The position numbers and the translations under genes were made by a program. DNA of 18,465 bases. It comes from Rickettsia typhi. Its GTDB lineage: Bacteria > Pseudomonadota > Alphaproteobacteria > Rickettsiales > UBA1997. Below the pieces are notes generated by a model that searched no databases, was not told where the DNA came from, and was given only the letters and a program-made list of their open reading frames with translations. Shown here one piece after another: positions 1 to 7,466 of this stretch (position 1 is its first letter; each line of letters starts with the position of its first letter). Location of the stretch: the NCBI GenBank assembly GCA_945888585.1, contig CAMDAI010000004.1, forward strand, positions 1 through 18,465. Reading direction: 5' to 3'.

Positions 1-1347
1 CTTTCCAGAACATCAAGCCCGAAGCAATTTTTAAAATTGTTTGATGATAAAAGCCTGTTTCAAAAAACAGTTTTGCGTAGTTGCGATGTTCAATTATTTA
101 ATCATCCCACAATAGTTTGTAATAATGATCATCGTTTTTCGGTTGCTTATGAATTACAGGAAATTTCTAAAACAGCTAGATCAATAATTCTAGAACCAAT
201 TGCTAGAAATACTGCTCCAGCTATTGCCGCCGCCGCCCTTGATATTTTAAAAAATTATGGTGAAGATAATGATTTAATGTTGGTGATGCCATCGGATCAT
301 TTAATTAAAGATGAAAATGCTTTTATAAATTATATCAAAAAGTCTACTGAGCTAGCCGAGGATGGCTATTTAATTACTTTTGGAATTGTACCAGAAAGCC
401 CAGAAACTGGTTATGGATATATTGAAAAAGGTGATGGATTTGAAGTAAAAAGATTCGTAGAAAAACCTGATTTAGAAACTGCTAAAAAATTTATTGCAGC
501 CGGAAATTTTTTCTGGAATAGCGGAATATTTATGTTTAAGGCTTCAGTTTATTTACAAAATTTACAAAATTTAAGTTTGGAAGTTTTTAAAAATGCTAAA
601 GAATCTTATGAAAATGCTGTAAAAGATTTAGATTTTATCAGATTGGAAGAGAAAAATTTTAAAGAATGTCCAAATATTTCCATTGATTATGCAGTGATGG
701 AAAAATCTAAAAAAATTGCAGTTCTTCCGATTTCAGTACAGTGGAATGATATTGGTAGCTGGTCGGCCATTGCTGAAGTTAGTAAAAAGGATCAAAATAA
801 TAATAGTTTAATAGGTGATGTTTTGGCTGCAAAAACGAGTAATTGTTATATTGATTCCAAACATGGATTAGTTGCAACGATAGGAATTTCTGATCTGATT
901 ATAGTTAATTCGAAAGATGCTGTTTTAATTGCTAATAAAAATAATACTCAAGAAGTTAAAGAAATTTATCAAAAACTAAAAGATAAAAGTCGTGAGGAAT
1001 GTAACAATCATGCTAAAATGTACCGACCATGGGGAAGTTTTGAAACTATTGATTTAAGCGATCGTTTTAAAGTTAAAAAAATTACCGTAAAGCCAGGAGA
1101 ATCACTCTCTTTGCAGATGCATCATTATCGTTCTGAGCATTGGATTGCAGTTCGTGGTATTGCCACGGTTACTTGTGGTGATAAAGTTTTTGATTTAAAT
1201 GAAGATGAGTCAACTTACATTCCGCTCGGCAATAAGCATCGTCTGGAAAATAAAGGTAGGGAAGCTTTAGAATTAATAGAAGTTCAAACCGGCAATTATC
1301 TTGGTGAAGATGATATCATTCGTTTTAGCGACAAATATGGTAGGTAA
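1..1347 (+). CDS. manC: Mannose-1-phosphate guanylyltransferase / mannose-6-phosphate isomerase, 5' partial
   Basis: This bifunctional enzyme makes GDP-mannose from mannose-1-phosphate and GTP, and its C-terminal cupin domain interconverts mannose-6-phosphate and fructose-6-phosphate. The product feeds surface polysaccharide. The frame is open from base 1, where it reads LSRTSSPKQFLKLF, so the gene starts upstream of the window. A TTG at 37 is internal and not the start. The missing piece is probably about 20 residues and would hold the GGxGTRLWP nucleotide-binding signature. Visible guanylyltransferase motifs are GYGYIEKG, FVEKPD, WNSGIFMFK and IDYAVMEKS. The isomerase domain follows, with MYRPWGSF, LQMHHYRSEHW (metal-binding histidines), IPLGNKHRLEN and EVQTG. 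It ends 13 bases before nadK and is probably co-transcribed with it. The identification is firm; whether both activities are present is inferred from the family. Confidence 0.95.
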   Translation, partial: LSRTSSPKQFLKLFDDKSLFQKTVLRSCDVQLFNHPTIVCNNDHRFSVAYELQEISKTARSIILEPIARNTAPAIAAAALDILKNYGEDNDLMLVMPSDHLIKDENAFINYIKKSTELAEDGYLITFGIVPESPETGYGYIEKGDGFEVKRFVEKPDLETAKKFIAAGNFFWNSGIFMFKASVYLQNLQNLSLEVFKNAKESYENAVKDLDFIRLEEKNFKECPNISIDYAVMEKSKKIAVLPISVQWNDIGSWSAIAEVSKKDQNNNSLIGDVLAAKTSNCYIDSKHGLVATIGISDLIIVNSKDAVLIANKNNTQEVKEIYQKLKDKSREECNNHAKMYRPWGSFETIDLSDRFKVKKITVKPGESLSLQMHHYRSEHWIAVRGIATVTCGDKVFDLNEDESTYIPLGNKHRLENKGREALELIEVQTGNYLGEDDIIRFSDKYGR

Positions 1348-1360
1348 CCTTTGTAGTATT

Positions 1361-2140
1361 ATGAAATATAAAAAAATTGGTATTATTGCAATTGCAAAAG
1401 AGGAAGCGCAAGCAAAAAAATTTTTATTGATAAAAAAATATAATTTTATTGATCAGGAAAATTTCAAAAAAGGTGAGGTTGATTTAATTATTGCACTTGG
1501 TGGTGATGGTTTAATGTTGCATTTGCTGCATGATTATGAAAATCATCAAATTCCGATTTATGGAATTAATCATGGAACTATTGGTTTTTTAATGAATTCA
1601 TTTCATGATCAAGATTTAATGGCAGCAATTGAAAATGCTTCTGAAACCACCCTTTATCCTTTAAAAATGATGGCTTCAGATCATAAAGGTAAGATTTATG
1701 AATATTTAGCAATTAATGAAGTTTCATTACTTAGACAAAGTAATCAGGCAGCTAAAATCAAGATTGAAGTTAATGGAAAAGTTAGAATTGAGAATTTGGT
1801 AGCTGATGGAGTTTTAGTTTCCACTCCTGCCGGCAGTACGGCCTATAATCTTTCAGTACAAGGTCCGATAATTCCTTTTGGAGCAGAAGTTATAGCTTTA
1901 ACGCCGATTAGTCCGTTTCGTCCAAGAAAATGGCGTGGTGCACTACTTCCATGCCAAACTAAAATTAAGTTTACCATTCTAGAAAATAATCATAGACCAG
2001 TAAGTGCCACGGCAGATTACAATGAAGTTAGAGATGTTGCTTGGGTTGAAATATCGGAAGATCGCACTCAGAAATTTAGAATTTTGTTTGATCCAAATCA
2101 TTCATTGGAAGAAAGGATTATTAGAGAGCAGTTTTTATAA
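1361..2140 (+). CDS. nadK: NAD kinase
   Basis: NAD kinase phosphorylates NAD to NADP in the cytoplasm using ATP or polyphosphate. The 259-residue product has the family signatures: GGDGLMLH with the catalytic Asp, then YGINHGTIGFLMN, and LVADGVLVSTPAGSTAY. I chose the ATG at 1361 (MKYKKIGII), which places the first beta strand at the N-terminus as in other short proteobacterial NadK proteins. The frame is open further upstream, to 1301, but that start would add 20 unrelated residues and overlap manC. The ribosome binding site is poor: a TAGGTAA lies about 15 bases upstream. The stop codon abuts the hemW start with no gap, so translation of the two genes is probably coupled. Confidence 0.95.
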   Translation: MKYKKIGIIAIAKEEAQAKKFLLIKKYNFIDQENFKKGEVDLIIALGGDGLMLHLLHDYENHQIPIYGINHGTIGFLMNSFHDQDLMAAIENASETTLYPLKMMASDHKGKIYEYLAINEVSLLRQSNQAAKIKIEVNGKVRIENLVADGVLVSTPAGSTAYNLSVQGPIIPFGAEVIALTPISPFRPRKWRGALLPCQTKIKFTILENNHRPVSATADYNEVRDVAWVEISEDRTQKFRILFDPNHSLEERIIREQFL

Positions 2141-3319
2141 ATGAATTTGAAAACACTTTCTATTTACATCCATTATCCATTTTGCAAATCAAAATGTCCT
2201 TATTGTGATTTTAACTCTCATGTAAAAAATAATATTAATCATGAAGCGTTTCAAAATGCTTATTTAGCAGAGTTAGAATATTTTGCCCAGCGTTTAAAAA
2301 ATCGTCAAATTAAAACTATATTCTTTGGTGGAGGAACTCCTTCACTCATGCCAATTGGATTGCCGGAAAAAATTTTTAATAAAATTTCTAAATTATGGAA
2401 TTTAGATAAAAATTGTGAAATTACCATTGAAGCCAATCCAACTTCTTTTGAAGCAGAAAAATTTAAAGATTTTAAATCTGCCGGAATTAATCGTTTGTCA
2501 ATGGGAATTCAGGCTTTAAATGATAATGATTTAAAATTTTTAGGAAGAGAGCATAGTGCAAGAGAGGCAATTTCTGCAATTGAAACTGCCAGCAAAATTT
2601 TTGATAATTATTCTTTTGATTTAATTTATGCTAGACCTAGTCAAACAATTGAGAATTGGAAAAATGAATTAAATCGGGCAATTAAACTATCCCCAAATCA
2701 TCTTTCGCTTTATCAATTAACAATTGAAAAAGGTACCAAATTCTATGGTCAGCATAAAAATGGTGAATTTATTTTGCCAAATGAAGATCTGTCAGCTGAT
2801 CTTTATAATTTAACCAATCAAATAACTCATGATAATGGTTTAGAACTTTATGAAATTTCCAACTACGCTAAAAAGAATCATGAATGCAGGCATAATTTAG
2901 TCTATTGGAATGGAGATGATTATATAGGAATTGGCGCTGGTGCTCATAGCCGTGTTTATTTAGATAGCGATATTAATAGATCGGCAATAATTATGTTTCA
3001 TGAACCAAGTTATTGGTTAAGTAAAGTTAAAAACGAAGGAATTGGAATACAGCAGATTAATCAAATAAATAAGCAGGAATTATTGGAAGAAATTATTCTA
3101 ATGGGCCTGCGTTTAAAGGATGGAATTGACAATGATATTTTTATTAATCATTTTAACAAAAATATAATAGAAATTTTTGATTCTAAAAAAATTTTAAATT
3201 TACAAAAAAATAATCTTATTGAAATAAACAAAAAAAATATAAAAATAACTGATCAAGGCAGAATATTAAGCAATTCAATTATATCAAAATTATGTGATGC
3301 AATGATATACTATGATTAA
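2141..3319 (+). CDS. hemW: Radical SAM heme chaperone HemW (coproporphyrinogen oxidase-like)
   Basis: HemW is a radical SAM protein related to oxygen-independent coproporphyrinogen III oxidase HemN. Characterised members bind heme and deliver it to target proteins instead of oxidising the porphyrin. The 392-residue product carries the iron-sulfur cluster motif CxxxCxxC (C15, C19, C22, in FCKSKCPYCDFNSH), GGGTPS at 64-69 for SAM binding, and the typical internal segment YARPSQTIENWKNEL. The CDFNSH form of the cluster loop and the length near 390 favour HemW over true HemN, which is longer and has an extra cysteine. The start directly abuts the nadK stop. No Shine-Dalgarno sequence is evident, so coupling is likely. 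It appears to be the last gene of the manC-nadK-hemW operon. Confidence 0.93.
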   Translation: MNLKTLSIYIHYPFCKSKCPYCDFNSHVKNNINHEAFQNAYLAELEYFAQRLKNRQIKTIFFGGGTPSLMPIGLPEKIFNKISKLWNLDKNCEITIEANPTSFEAEKFKDFKSAGINRLSMGIQALNDNDLKFLGREHSAREAISAIETASKIFDNYSFDLIYARPSQTIENWKNELNRAIKLSPNHLSLYQLTIEKGTKFYGQHKNGEFILPNEDLSADLYNLTNQITHDNGLELYEISNYAKKNHECRHNLVYWNGDDYIGIGAGAHSRVYLDSDINRSAIIMFHEPSYWLSKVKNEGIGIQQINQINKQELLEEIILMGLRLKDGIDNDIFINHFNKNIIEIFDSKKILNLQKNNLIEINKKNIKITDQGRILSNSIISKLCDAMIYYD

Positions 3320-3358
3320 AATTTCTTGCCCTTTCTTCCAGATCTAATTAATTTTAAT

Positions 3359-3386
3359 TTGCACGAGCTTAAATAATATCTATTAA
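3359..3386 (+). promoter_or_regulatory. Candidate sigma70-type promoter for the D10C-domain gene
   Basis: TTGCAC at 3359-3364 and TATTAA at 3381-3386 are separated by 16 bases and lie just upstream of the ATG at 3415, giving a short leader. The match is reasonable in AT-rich DNA but chance matches are common there. It is supported by the 95-base gap after hemW, which implies a separate transcript. Confidence 0.35.
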
Positions 3387-3414
3387 TTTCTTAGAAACTT
3401 ACTAATTACTTCAT

Positions 3415-4620
3415 ATGCGAAATCCTGATTCCAAAAATACTTCCAAATCTAGGTTCAAATTAAAAGCTTTTTCCCTTCTCAAGCTCTCTTTTGTGATTAT
3501 TATATTGGCGGTTAGTATAGCATTGAGTAAGAATTTAGTGGGCAAGTCTCGTATAACTAATGCTCAGACTTTGGCTCAATCATCACCCGTGATGGCTCTA
3601 ACTATTTCTGAATTAGAGACAGTAAATTATTCATTTTTTGCCAATTTGTTCATAAGTGAAGCTAATGCTGCTGGTGGTTCAGAGTTATCGGATGTTATGA
3701 AATATATGTCGAAAAAGTTTAATATTAAGATCCCACCAGCAGGAACAACTTGTAATGGAATTATTACGGATGGAGGGTGTGATGTTACCTCTTGTATTGT
3801 AACCACTCCAAATGTCACTCAATCTGTAGTTAGTAAAGGAAGTGGCGCTTTAACTTGCAATGCTGGATATAGTGGATCTCCTACTTATAACTGCACATCA
3901 GGAACTTTTACTCCGACTGGAAGTTGTAGTCCAATTACTTGTAATACTGTAGCTGGCACAGGGTATAATGCCAAATCAAATCTAGCTTATCCTTCAGGAA
4001 GTTTTTCATGTGATGTTACCGGATATACTGGAACTAAAACATATGCTTGTAATGCTCCTGGTGCTGCTACCGGTATCACAGGAACATGTAATGCAATCAC
4101 ATGTCCGGTTAGTGTTACCGGAATATCTTCTCCTTCATCAGTTAGTTATACACCATCATCTACTTCTATGACTTGTAATGTAGCGGGTTATGCTGGATCT
4201 GTTAATTATACTTGTACTACAGGGTCGTTGAACGTGACGGGAAGTTGTGTAACACTTCCTGCTCAATGCACTTCTTATATTTCTAGAAGTTTTGATGATA
4301 CTTATGTTGGACTTGGGGTTGGTTCGGTTTGTCATAAGACTCTATCAGCGGGATGGTATAGGCTTACTGGTTCATATCCAAAACTTCAGCAACAGGGTTC
4401 ATATTTAATAAATATAGGAAATAATAATGCCCCAGGATTTATGCAATTTGATCATCCGTCAACAATCGGACAAACAGTTACAGGAAATGTTGGATTTAAT
4501 TGGAACAATAAAAATCTCTATTGGAAAACTTCAATTCAAGTAACTAATTGTAGCTCATATTTTGTATATTATTTACTTCCGACAACTGTTTGTAATATAG
4601 CTTATGTATCAGGATTTTAA
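3415..4620 (+). CDS. Prepilin-like protein with three four-Cys repeats and a uromodulin D8C/D10C-like domain
   Basis: This 401-residue exported or surface protein has no confident named function. Residues 14-38 form a basic stretch followed by a prepilin-like leader (KAFSLLKLSFV) and a hydrophobic helix. The usual Glu at +5 is Lys here (codon AAG at 3481). Residues 127-278 contain three repeats, each with four cysteines: C127/148/160/171, C176/199/212/225 and C230/254/267/278. They share a CNxxGYxG...YxC...GSC pattern that looks sushi-like. Residues 285-401 resemble the D8C/D10C module of uromodulin, GP2 and OIT3: CTSYIS, VC..LSAGWYRLTG, APG....HP, W..SIQVTNCSSYFVYYL and VCNIAYVSG. C285, C306, C379 and C393 remain. 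The gene stands alone, convergent with trmL, with no Shine-Dalgarno sequence. The even cysteine content fits an oxidised extracytoplasmic location. Adhesin or host-mimic roles are inference only. Confidence 0.85.
   Translation: MRNPDSKNTSKSRFKLKAFSLLKLSFVIIILAVSIALSKNLVGKSRITNAQTLAQSSPVMALTISELETVNYSFFANLFISEANAAGGSELSDVMKYMSKKFNIKIPPAGTTCNGIITDGGCDVTSCIVTTPNVTQSVVSKGSGALTCNAGYSGSPTYNCTSGTFTPTGSCSPITCNTVAGTGYNAKSNLAYPSGSFSCDVTGYTGTKTYACNAPGAATGITGTCNAITCPVSVTGISSPSSVSYTPSSTSMTCNVAGYAGSVNYTCTTGSLNVTGSCVTLPAQCTSYISRSFDDTYVGLGVGSVCHKTLSAGWYRLTGSYPKLQQQGSYLINIGNNNAPGFMQFDHPSTIGQTVTGNVGFNWNNKNLYWKTSIQVTNCSSYFVYYLLPTTVCNIAYVSGF
3793..4248 (+). repeat. Three tandem four-cysteine (sushi-like) protein repeats
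   Basis: These are coding repeats within the prepilin-like gene, at residues 127-171, 176-225 and 230-278. Each has four cysteines with similar spacing (21/12/11, 23/13/13 and 24/13/11 residue steps), a GYxG turn after the second cysteine and a GxC end. Eukaryotic sushi (CCP) repeats also have four cysteines, paired 1-3 and 2-4, with a GY after the second. The usual tryptophan is absent here, so the relationship is suggestive only. Confidence 0.7.
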
Positions 4621-4636
4621 TCACTACTAATACTAA

Positions 4637-4658
4637 AAATTAATTTAATGATTAATTT
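4637..4658. terminator. Weak AT-only hairpin between convergent genes
   Basis: An exact 8-base inverted repeat (AAATTAAT and ATTAATTT) with a 6-base loop spans the end of trmL and follows the prepilin-like gene by 16 bases. It contains no GC pair and no long T run, so it would be a poor intrinsic terminator. It is listed because it is the only structure in this convergent gap. Confidence 0.25.
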
Positions 4659-5097
4659 GTCTAATTGCCTCGCCAATAACCAAAGTAGCAGCAACACCTA
4701 CATTTAGTGAGCGCATATTGTTTTTCATTGGAATGGTGATTTGATGATGGCATGAATTGGCAATGTTTTCTGGAACTCCGGCCGATTCTCTGCCTAGCAT
4801 TAAAATATCATTATATTGAAATTTGAAATCATAATAAGAAAGATTAGATTTAGTGGTTAAAAGCACCAAACGGTTTTTGTTCTCGATAATTTCTTTTTGA
4901 TAAAAATCCTCAAAAGAATTGTGGCGGATAATTTTAACAAAGTTGATATAATCCATGGCAACTCGCTTGATTTTTTGTATATCAAAAACAAAACCGCAAG
5001 GTTCAATAATATGAATTTCTAGATCAAGACAAGCTGCAGTACGAATCATAGCAGCTAGGTTGGCGACGATATCGGGCTGATAGAAAACTATTTTCAT
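4645..5097 (-). CDS. trmL: tRNA (cytidine/uridine(34)-2'-O)-methyltransferase, SPOUT family
   Basis: TrmL methylates the ribose of the wobble nucleotide in certain leucine tRNAs using SAM, as a small dimeric SPOUT enzyme. The 150-residue product has the usual length of the family. Family motifs are NLAAMIRTAACL at 13-24, the knot-forming LGRESAGVPE at 101-110, IPMKNNMRSLNVGVA at 122-135, and LVIGEA near the C-terminus. The start codon overlaps the stop of the upstream glycosyltransferase as ATGA, and no ribosome binding site of its own is visible, so expression depends on the upstream gene. The pairing with a glycosyltransferase is probably one of convenience. Confidence 0.93.
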   Translation of the reverse strand: MKIVFYQPDIVANLAAMIRTAACLDLEIHIIEPCGFVFDIQKIKRVAMDYINFVKIIRHNSFEDFYQKEIIENKNRLVLLTTKSNLSYYDFKFQYNDILMLGRESAGVPENIANSCHHQITIPMKNNMRSLNVGVAATLVIGEAIRQINH

Positions 5098-5876
5098 TTT
5101 TTATTAGCTTTAAATAACTCTCGGGTTTTAATTAATTTAGCTAATCTGGAAAAAGAAAAAACATAGCTGTAGAAAATTCCATCAAAGCCATAAATAAAGT
5201 AACGGCGAATTAAATAAGCTTTTAGAAAAGCAAAAGAAGGAGTAAAAATAATTTTTAGAATTGAGGGATTTTTATTTTTTTTGAAAGCATCAAGAGCTTG
5301 AGCTGAAGAATAAGAATTAATTTTTTCAACCCAATGTTCATAAGAACGAAATGATTGATGAGAAATAATATTTTTTAATTGACCAATTTTATTTTTTTCT
5401 TTAGCAATTAAAACAACCGAATCATGAATTTTACTATCTTTAAAGCCAGCAAAATTACGGTTATAAAGCCTGAGCTGATTATAAAAATAAGCTAGTTTTT
5501 TTGGTTTTTTTTCATTAAAAAATTTATTAACGATTTTAATGCGATAGCCATAGAGCTCATCTTGTTTTTTGGTTAAAAATAAATTTTCAATTTCTAAAGC
5601 AAGTTCTGCTGAAACCTCTTCATCGGCATCAATATTTAAAATCCAATCATTTTTACAGCAATTTTCACCAAAAACTTTTTGGGGGCCATAACCATTCCAC
5701 TTGTTATAAATTACTTTAGCACCAAGATTATTGGCGATTTCCATAGTTTTGTCAGTGCTGCCCGAATCAATTACTAAAATTTCTTCTGCAATATTTTTTA
5801 CGGCATTAATTATTGGGGCAATGCGATCTTCTTCATTTTGGGTAATAATGAATACGGAAAGAGGAATTTTTGACAT
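5094..5876 (-). CDS. Glycosyltransferase family 2, WaaE/KdtX-like
   Basis: This is a GT-A fold glycosyltransferase of 260 residues. It has the N-terminal strand LSVFIITQNEEDRI, the nucleotide-binding VIDSGSTDKT at 35-44, and the metal-binding DxD motif in NIDADEEV (D83, D85). The order and spacing resemble the WaaE/KdtX group, which adds glucose to the lipopolysaccharide inner core, so a cytoplasmic role in surface glycan assembly is likely. The donor and acceptor sugars cannot be read from sequence. There is no signal peptide or clear transmembrane helix, though the C-terminal part is basic and aromatic and may touch the membrane. Its TGA overlaps the trmL ATG. It is transcribed divergently from the dsbA-like gene. 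Confidence 0.88.
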   Translation of the reverse strand: MSKIPLSVFIITQNEEDRIAPIINAVKNIAEEILVIDSGSTDKTMEIANNLGAKVIYNKWNGYGPQKVFGENCCKNDWILNIDADEEVSAELALEIENLFLTKKQDELYGYRIKIVNKFFNEKKPKKLAYFYNQLRLYNRNFAGFKDSKIHDSVVLIAKEKNKIGQLKNIISHQSFRSYEHWVEKINSYSSAQALDAFKKNKNPSILKIIFTPSFAFLKAYLIRRYFIYGFDGIFYSYVFSFSRLAKLIKTRELFKANKK

Positions 5877-5880
5877 GATC

Positions 5881-5908
5881 TTGAGAAATAAAATATTAAA
5901 GTTACAGT
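5881..5908 (+). promoter_or_regulatory. Candidate promoter for the dsbA-mlaF-rluC operon
   Basis: TTGAGA at 5881-5886 and TACAGT at 5903-5908 are separated by 16 bases in the divergent gap, about 45 bases before the start of the DsbA-like gene. The assignment is by consensus match only. Confidence 0.3.
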
Positions 5909-5952
5909 GATGGGGTCTGAACCTTGATTTTCAATTAAATTTTTAATATTCC

Positions 5953-6693
5953 ATGATAGTAAACACAAAAAACTTGGCAAGAAAAATAATTTTTGTAGTT
6001 ATATTTTTAGCAGCCGTTATTGGTTTTGGTATTTTTGCTAAAAATGCGGTAAATAAGGAAAATCAAATATCTTCCATGAAAGCTGCGCAAGCTGCTTCGG
6101 AACAGCAAGAGAAAAAAAGTGATATAGCCGGAAGTGATTTAAGTAAAGCTCAGGAAGGTGACATTGTGTTAGGTGATCAATTTGCACCGGTTACAATGAT
6201 TGAATATGCTTCGCTTTCTTGTCCGCATTGTGCTTCCTTTTATAGTGAAGCCTTCTCATCAGTTAAAACTGAATATATAGACACTAAAAAAGTGAAATTT
6301 ATTTATCGTGATTTTCCTCTAAATCAGCCAGCTTTAAATGCTGCGATGGCTGCAATATGTCATTATAAAAATACTCAAAGTGCAGAAAAATATCATGATT
6401 TTATCAGAATATTATTTAGAACTCAGGAATCTTGGGCTTTTGTGCCAGATTTTGTTAATAGATTAGCTTCAATTGCTAAGCTTGATGGCATGAGTGAAGA
6501 AGTATTCAGTAGCTGTTTGAAAGATACTAAGCTGCAAGAATCTATTCTAAAATCTAGATTGGATTCTGCAAAAGAATTAGAAATTCAATCTACTCCAAGT
6601 TTTGTTATTAATGGGGAATTGGTGAGTGGTTTTGGCGGTCTTACTGAAATCAAAAAAATTCTTGATCGTAAATTATTAGAAAGCAAAAAATAA
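5953..6693 (+). CDS. Membrane-anchored DsbA-family thiol:disulfide oxidoreductase
   Basis: This protein of 246 residues has a thioredoxin-like fold with a DsbA-type helical insertion. An N-terminal hydrophobic helix (about residues 11-29) after basic residues acts as a membrane anchor or uncleaved signal, so the catalytic domain is periplasmic. A polar linker rich in Ala, Gln and Lys follows. The active site is CPHC at 90-93, as in E. coli DsbA, and the cis-proline loop is TPSFVING at 214-221. It probably introduces disulfide bonds into exported proteins; the cysteine-rich protein at 3415-4620 would be one plausible client in the same window, which is inference. There is no Shine-Dalgarno sequence. 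It is followed after 2 bases by the mlaF-like gene. Confidence 0.92.
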   Translation: MIVNTKNLARKIIFVVIFLAAVIGFGIFAKNAVNKENQISSMKAAQAASEQQEKKSDIAGSDLSKAQEGDIVLGDQFAPVTMIEYASLSCPHCASFYSEAFSSVKTEYIDTKKVKFIYRDFPLNQPALNAAMAAICHYKNTQSAEKYHDFIRILFRTQESWAFVPDFVNRLASIAKLDGMSEEVFSSCLKDTKLQESILKSRLDSAKELEIQSTPSFVINGELVSGFGGLTEIKKILDRKLLESKK

Positions 6694-6695
6694 AC

Positions 6696-7466
6696 ATGGT
6701 TAACCAAAAGGTTTTGCCTAAAATTTTGGTACAAAATTTAGTTAAAAATTTTGATCAAAAACAAGTTTTAAAGGATGTCGATCTTAGGGTTGAAAAGGGT
6801 GAATCTTTAGTAATTCTTGGTGGTTCTGGTAGTGGTAAATCAGTTTGTATTAAAGCCATTTCTACTTTGATTGCTCCAACTTCTGGCAGTATTAAAATTG
6901 ATGATGTAGAAGTTACTAATATGAACGAAAAGCAAAAAGACAAATTAATGGATAAATTTGGCTTTTTATTTCAAGGAGGAGCTTTATTTGATTCTTTGCC
7001 GGTTTGGGAAAATATTGCTTTTCGTCTGATTAATTCTAGAAAAATGGATAAAAAACAAGCCAAAGAAATTGCGCTTGAAAGGTTGAAAGCAGTTGGCTTA
7101 GATGGTAAAGTTGCTAATTTATATCCTCATGAATTATCAGGTGGAATGCAAAAAAGAGTCGCTTTAGCCCGTGCAACAGCGGCTAATCCGGAAATCATTT
7201 TTTTTGATGAGCCAACTACTGGTCTCGATCCGATTATGGCGGATGTTATTGATAATTTAATTATTGCTAATTCCAAAGAATTAGGAGCTACTACAGTTAC
7301 TATTACTCACGATATGTATTCGGCCAAAAAAATTGCTGATAAAATTGCGGTGCTTTTTGAAGGAAAAATTGTTTGGTTTGGAAATGTTGCAGATATTGGC
7401 CATTCAGGCAATGAATATGTTGATAAATTTGTGAGTGGTCGTGATCGTATTCTGGCAAAAAAATGA
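6696..7466 (+). CDS. mlaF: ABC transporter ATP-binding protein, MlaF/Ttg2A type
   Basis: This is the ATPase of an MlaFEDB-type phospholipid transport complex acting at the inner membrane. The 256-residue product shows Walker A GGSGSGKS (42-49), a Q-loop in FLFQGGALFDSLPVWENI (Q93), the ABC signature ELSGGM (146-151), Walker B IIFFDE (167-172) and the switch histidine H205. The GALFDSLPVWENIAF segment after the Q-loop is characteristic of the MlaF/Mkl group and argues against an amino-acid or drug exporter. MlaE permease and MlaD substrate-binding genes, often adjacent in other bacteria, are absent here. It lies 2 bases after the dsbA-like gene and overlaps the pseudouridine synthase start by ATGA, so all three are probably one translation-coupled operon. 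Confidence 0.9.
   Translation: MVNQKVLPKILVQNLVKNFDQKQVLKDVDLRVEKGESLVILGGSGSGKSVCIKAISTLIAPTSGSIKIDDVEVTNMNEKQKDKLMDKFGFLFQGGALFDSLPVWENIAFRLINSRKMDKKQAKEIALERLKAVGLDGKVANLYPHELSGGMQKRVALARATAANPEIIFFDEPTTGLDPIMADVIDNLIIANSKELGATTVTITHDMYSAKKIADKIAVLFEGKIVWFGNVADIGHSGNEYVDKFVSGRDRILAKK

Noticed and set aside
37..39. TTG as the start of manC
   Set aside because: The frame is open upstream to base 1 with typical manC residues (PKQFLKLF), so the gene is cut by the window edge.
1301..1360. Upstream extension of nadK by 20 residues
   Set aside because: It overlaps the end of manC, and the added residues do not resemble NAD kinases. The ATG at 1361 gives the normal N-terminus.
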